Shown in pieces: positions 61,805 to 64,000 of a stretch of 64,000 bases of DNA. The position numbers were made by a program, and so were the translations under genes. Position 1 is the first letter of the stretch. Each line of letters opens with the position of its first letter. The stretch lies in NCBI GenBank assembly GCA_023411815.1, contig JAEYOJ010000066.1, positions 32,578 through 96,577 of the forward strand, in the 5' to 3' direction. This DNA comes from Pseudomonadota bacterium (lineage in GTDB: Bacteria; Desulfobacterota; Desulfovibrionia; Desulfovibrionales; Desulfovibrionaceae). The notes beneath the pieces are model-generated. The model did no database searches. It was not told the DNA's origin and was given only the letters and a program-made list of their open reading frames with translations.

Positions 61805-63346
61805 ATGGATAAGGTCGTTATACTGGACTACGGGTCGCAGTACACTCAGCTCATCGCCCGCAGGGTGCGCGAGGCGGGAGTATATTCTGAAATACACCCC
61901 TGCACTATTTCCGCGACAGAACTCAAGGCGCTGGATCCCGCGGCCCTGATCCTGTCGGGCGGCCCGGCCAGCGTGCTTGCTTCCGAGTCGCCTGGCTTGG
62001 ACGTCAGTGTGCTGGATTGGGGCTTGCCGGTTCTGGGCATCTGCTACGGCATGCAGCTCCTGGCCCATTACCTGGGCGGCAAGGTTCATGCGGCCAAGGA
62101 TCGCGAGTACGGCCGAGCCGATCTTGAGCTGCTGAGTCCGTGCGCTCTGTTCGAAGGCCTTTCAGGCACGACCGGCAAACACAAGGTCTGGATGTCGCAT
62201 GGCGACCATGTGGATACTCCTCCGCAGGGGTTCGAGATCCTTGCGCGTACCGAGTCGCTCAAGGTCGCGGCCATGGCCGACGCGCGCAGGCGCCTTTACG
62301 CCATCCAATTCCATCCCGAAGTGGCCCATACCGACGAGGGCGACCTTGTCCTGCGCAACTTCCTGTTCAAGATCGCCGGCCTCAGGCCAGGCTGGACCAT
62401 GGCTTCCTTTGTGGAGACAATGATCGAGGACATGCGCGCCAAGATCGGCGATGACCATGTGGTCTGCGGCTTGTCGGGCGGCATCGACTCCACCGTGGCG
62501 GCGGTGCTCCTGCACAAGGCCATCGGCAAGCGGCTGCACTGCATTTTCGTCGATAATGGCCTTCTGCGCATCAATGAGCGCGAGGAGGTCATCGATTTCC
62601 TCACCGAGCATTTCGAGCTGAACCTCCAGTACGTGGAGGCCCAGGATCTGTTCCTTTCCCGGCTTGCGGGAGTCACCGATCCCGAGCAGAAGCGCAAGAT
62701 CATCGGCTACTCGTTCATTGAGGTATTCGATGCCGAGGCGCACAAGCTGCCGGGGGTAAAGTGGCTGGCTCAAGGCACGCTCTATCCGGACGTCATCGAG
62801 TCCATCTCCTTCAAGGGGCCCTCCGCGGTCATCAAGAGCCACCACAACGTGGGCGGCCTGCCCGAAAAGATGAAGCTCAAGCTCGTGGAGCCCTTGCGCG
62901 AACTGTTCAAGGACGAAGTGCGTAAGGTCGCCTATGAGCTGGGGCTGCCCGACAACATAATCTGGCGCCATCCTTTCCCCGGTCCGGGTCTGGCGATCCG
63001 TATCATCGGCGAGATCACCCAAGAACGCCTGAACATCTTGCGCCAGGCCGACAAGATAGTGCAGCATGAGCTGCAGGCCTCAGGCTGGTATAGGAAGGTC
63101 TGGCAGGGCTTTGCCGTGCTTCTGCCGCTCAAGACCGTTGGCGTGATGGGCGACGAGCGCTCCTATGAAAGCGTCATCGCCCTGCGCATCGTGGACAGCC
63201 TGGATGCCATGACCGCGGACTGGACGCGCGTTCCCTCGGAGATACTGGCGCGTATTTCCAACCGCATCATCAACGAGGTCAAGGGCGTCAATCGCGTGGT
63301 GTTGGACATCTCCTCCAAGCCGCCCAGCACCATCGAGTGGGAATAG
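61805..63346 (+). CDS. guaA: GMP synthase (glutamine-hydrolysing)
   Basis: Makes GMP from XMP using glutamine and ATP. It is 513 residues. An N-terminal class I amidotransferase carries catalytic Cys80 in GICYGMQ and HPEVAHTDEG. The ATP-pyrophosphatase domain follows with GLSGGIDST near 222-230, then the C-terminal dimerisation domain ending KPPSTIEWE. GAGGAG five bases before ATG fixes the start. The gene closes the guaBA pair. Confidence 0.97.
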   Translation: MDKVVILDYGSQYTQLIARRVREAGVYSEIHPCTISATELKALDPAALILSGGPASVLASESPGLDVSVLDWGLPVLGICYGMQLLAHYLGGKVHAAKDREYGRADLELLSPCALFEGLSGTTGKHKVWMSHGDHVDTPPQGFEILARTESLKVAAMADARRRLYAIQFHPEVAHTDEGDLVLRNFLFKIAGLRPGWTMASFVETMIEDMRAKIGDDHVVCGLSGGIDSTVAAVLLHKAIGKRLHCIFVDNGLLRINEREEVIDFLTEHFELNLQYVEAQDLFLSRLAGVTDPEQKRKIIGYSFIEVFDAEAHKLPGVKWLAQGTLYPDVIESISFKGPSAVIKSHHNVGGLPEKMKLKLVEPLRELFKDEVRKVAYELGLPDNIIWRHPFPGPGLAIRIIGEITQERLNILRQADKIVQHELQASGWYRKVWQGFAVLLPLKTVGVMGDERSYESVIALRIVDSLDAMTADWTRVPSEILARISNRIINEVKGVNRVVLDISSKPPSTIEWE

Positions 63347-63421
63347 CGATCCGGGCGCAACAGAGGGAAAACCGCAGACTGCGGCTGGGAATGATTCCCG
63401 GCCGTGCATGGATGTGAGACT

Positions 63422-63865
63422 ATGTTCGGCATTGGAACTACCGAGCTGCTGATCATCATTCTTGTGGCGCTCGTCGTGCTGGGTCCGAGCAAGCTGCCCG
63501 AGATCATGAAGGCCATGGGCAAGGGCATTGCCGAGTTCAAGCGCCTGAGCACTGACGTCAAGTCGACCCTTGATGCCGAGGTCTCGCGTGCAGAGCGCGA
63601 GGACCGGCGCAAGGAAAAGGAACTGGCCGAGAAGAAGGCCAAGACGCGCGAGGAAGCCGCCCAAAAGGCCGAGAAAGACGAAGCCGCCCTGGTGCAGACC
63701 CACACCGGGACGGATCAGGCCGCAGCTCCCAAGCCGGTTGATGACGCGGCGCCCACGCGTCCCGAGGTGCAGGCTGGACAGGTCGCTGGTGCCCAGGTCA
63801 GCGGACCCGTGGCTGAAGCTCCCACCTCCGCCGACAAGGATAAGTCCCGAGGGGATAAGGCATGA
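63422..63865 (+). CDS. tatB: Twin-arginine translocase subunit TatB
   Basis: A 147-residue TatA/B-family protein. One N-terminal membrane helix begins FGIGTTELLIIILVALVVLGP (about residues 2-22) and is followed by an amphipathic helix with KLPEIMKAMGKGIAEF. A long charged Ala/Lys/Glu-rich tail of about 100 residues completes it. The length and the Glu near the helix start favour TatB over TatA. It overlaps the next gene by four bases (ATGA), consistent with tatB-tatC. Confidence 0.85.
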   Translation: MFGIGTTELLIIILVALVVLGPSKLPEIMKAMGKGIAEFKRLSTDVKSTLDAEVSRAEREDRRKEKELAEKKAKTREEAAQKAEKDEAALVQTHTGTDQAAAPKPVDDAAPTRPEVQAGQVAGAQVSGPVAEAPTSADKDKSRGDKA

Positions 63866-64000
63866 GCCAGGACAAGCAGAGCTTGGAGCCTTCCTCCGGC
63901 GAGCAGAATGACCTGCCCGAATCTTCCGAGGCGGACTTGGGCGCGGACGCTGCTTCCGGCGATTCGGCCAGCCAGTCCGAAGACCAGTCCGAGGAGTTGT
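63862..64000 (+). CDS. tatC: Probable TatC N-terminus (partial)
   Basis: Only 46 residues are in the window. They are acidic and Ser/Gln/Glu-rich, without a membrane helix yet. The assignment to the Tat channel protein TatC rests on the four-base overlap with tatB and the common tatB-tatC order; such acidic N-terminal extensions occur in related bacteria. The gene runs off the right edge. Confidence 0.5.
   Translation, partial: MSQDKQSLEPSSGEQNDLPESSEADLGADAASGDSASQSEDQSEEL

Overview
The window is 64 kb of GC-rich bacterial chromosome, densely packed with housekeeping genes. Several features point to a sulfate-reducing deltaproteobacterium of the Desulfovibrionaceae (a Desulfovibrio/Desulfocurvibacter-like organism). 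These are the tig-clpP-clpX-lon order, a cytochrome c maturation locus whose CcmE has a cysteine in place of the heme-binding histidine, an archaeal-type phosphoglycerate mutase, a five-domain S1 protein, and GC-rich palindromic repeats between genes. This placement is inferred from gene content; no rRNA is present. There is no prophage, insertion sequence, CRISPR array or plasmid gene.

Layout: 1-5.6 kb holds DNA replication and repair genes (3' part of dnaX, ebfC, recR, recD2) and thiD. A tRNA-Leu(UAG) converges on a large chemoreceptor gene (5.7-8.0 kb). 8.3-14.8 kb is a protein-quality-control block (tig, clpP, clpX, lon), with clear sigma-70-type promoters before tig and lon. 14.9-16.9 kb carries three minus-strand genes: a secreted peptidyl-prolyl isomerase, a SEC-C protein and a small glycosyltransferase. 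17.1-21.2 kb is argF-argG-argH, the last three steps of arginine synthesis. 21.3-29.6 kb holds an S1-domain protein, an EF-G-like GTPase, an acetyltransferase, a LysE-type exporter, an acyltransferase and ribonuclease J.

29.6-36.7 kb is the least conventional part. It contains small and unknown genes, AT-rich intergenic stretches, a divergent HU-like protein, a universal stress protein, RidA, a hemerythrin-like protein, a 52-residue membrane peptide, and a stand-alone archaeal-type ThrRS editing domain coupled to an unknown protein. 37-41 kb carries an HD-GYP protein and a hybrid histidine kinase. 41-47 kb holds a metal-dependent hydrolase, a thioesterase, apgM, a DUF1328 membrane protein, an acetyltransferase and two heptosyltransferase-family genes.

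47.2-53.8 kb is a CNNM-type membrane protein followed by ccmE-F-A-B-C-D and a membrane-anchored TPR protein, a cytochrome c maturation set without CcmG or CcmH. 54-60 kb is a branched-chain amino acid ABC transporter operon (livK-H-M-G-F) with a second livG-like ATPase gene at its end. 60.2-64 kb is guaB-guaA (GMP synthesis), followed by tatB and the first bases of a probable tatC.

Where a better ribosome-binding site or family length supported it, start codons were moved inward from the longest possible reading frame. Promoters and terminators were called by eye and are hypotheses with stated matches. No single strongly novel multi-gene system was found. The best candidates for follow-up are the 30-37 kb segment, the palindromes built into the lon, livK and guaB promoters, and the dispersed repeat family.
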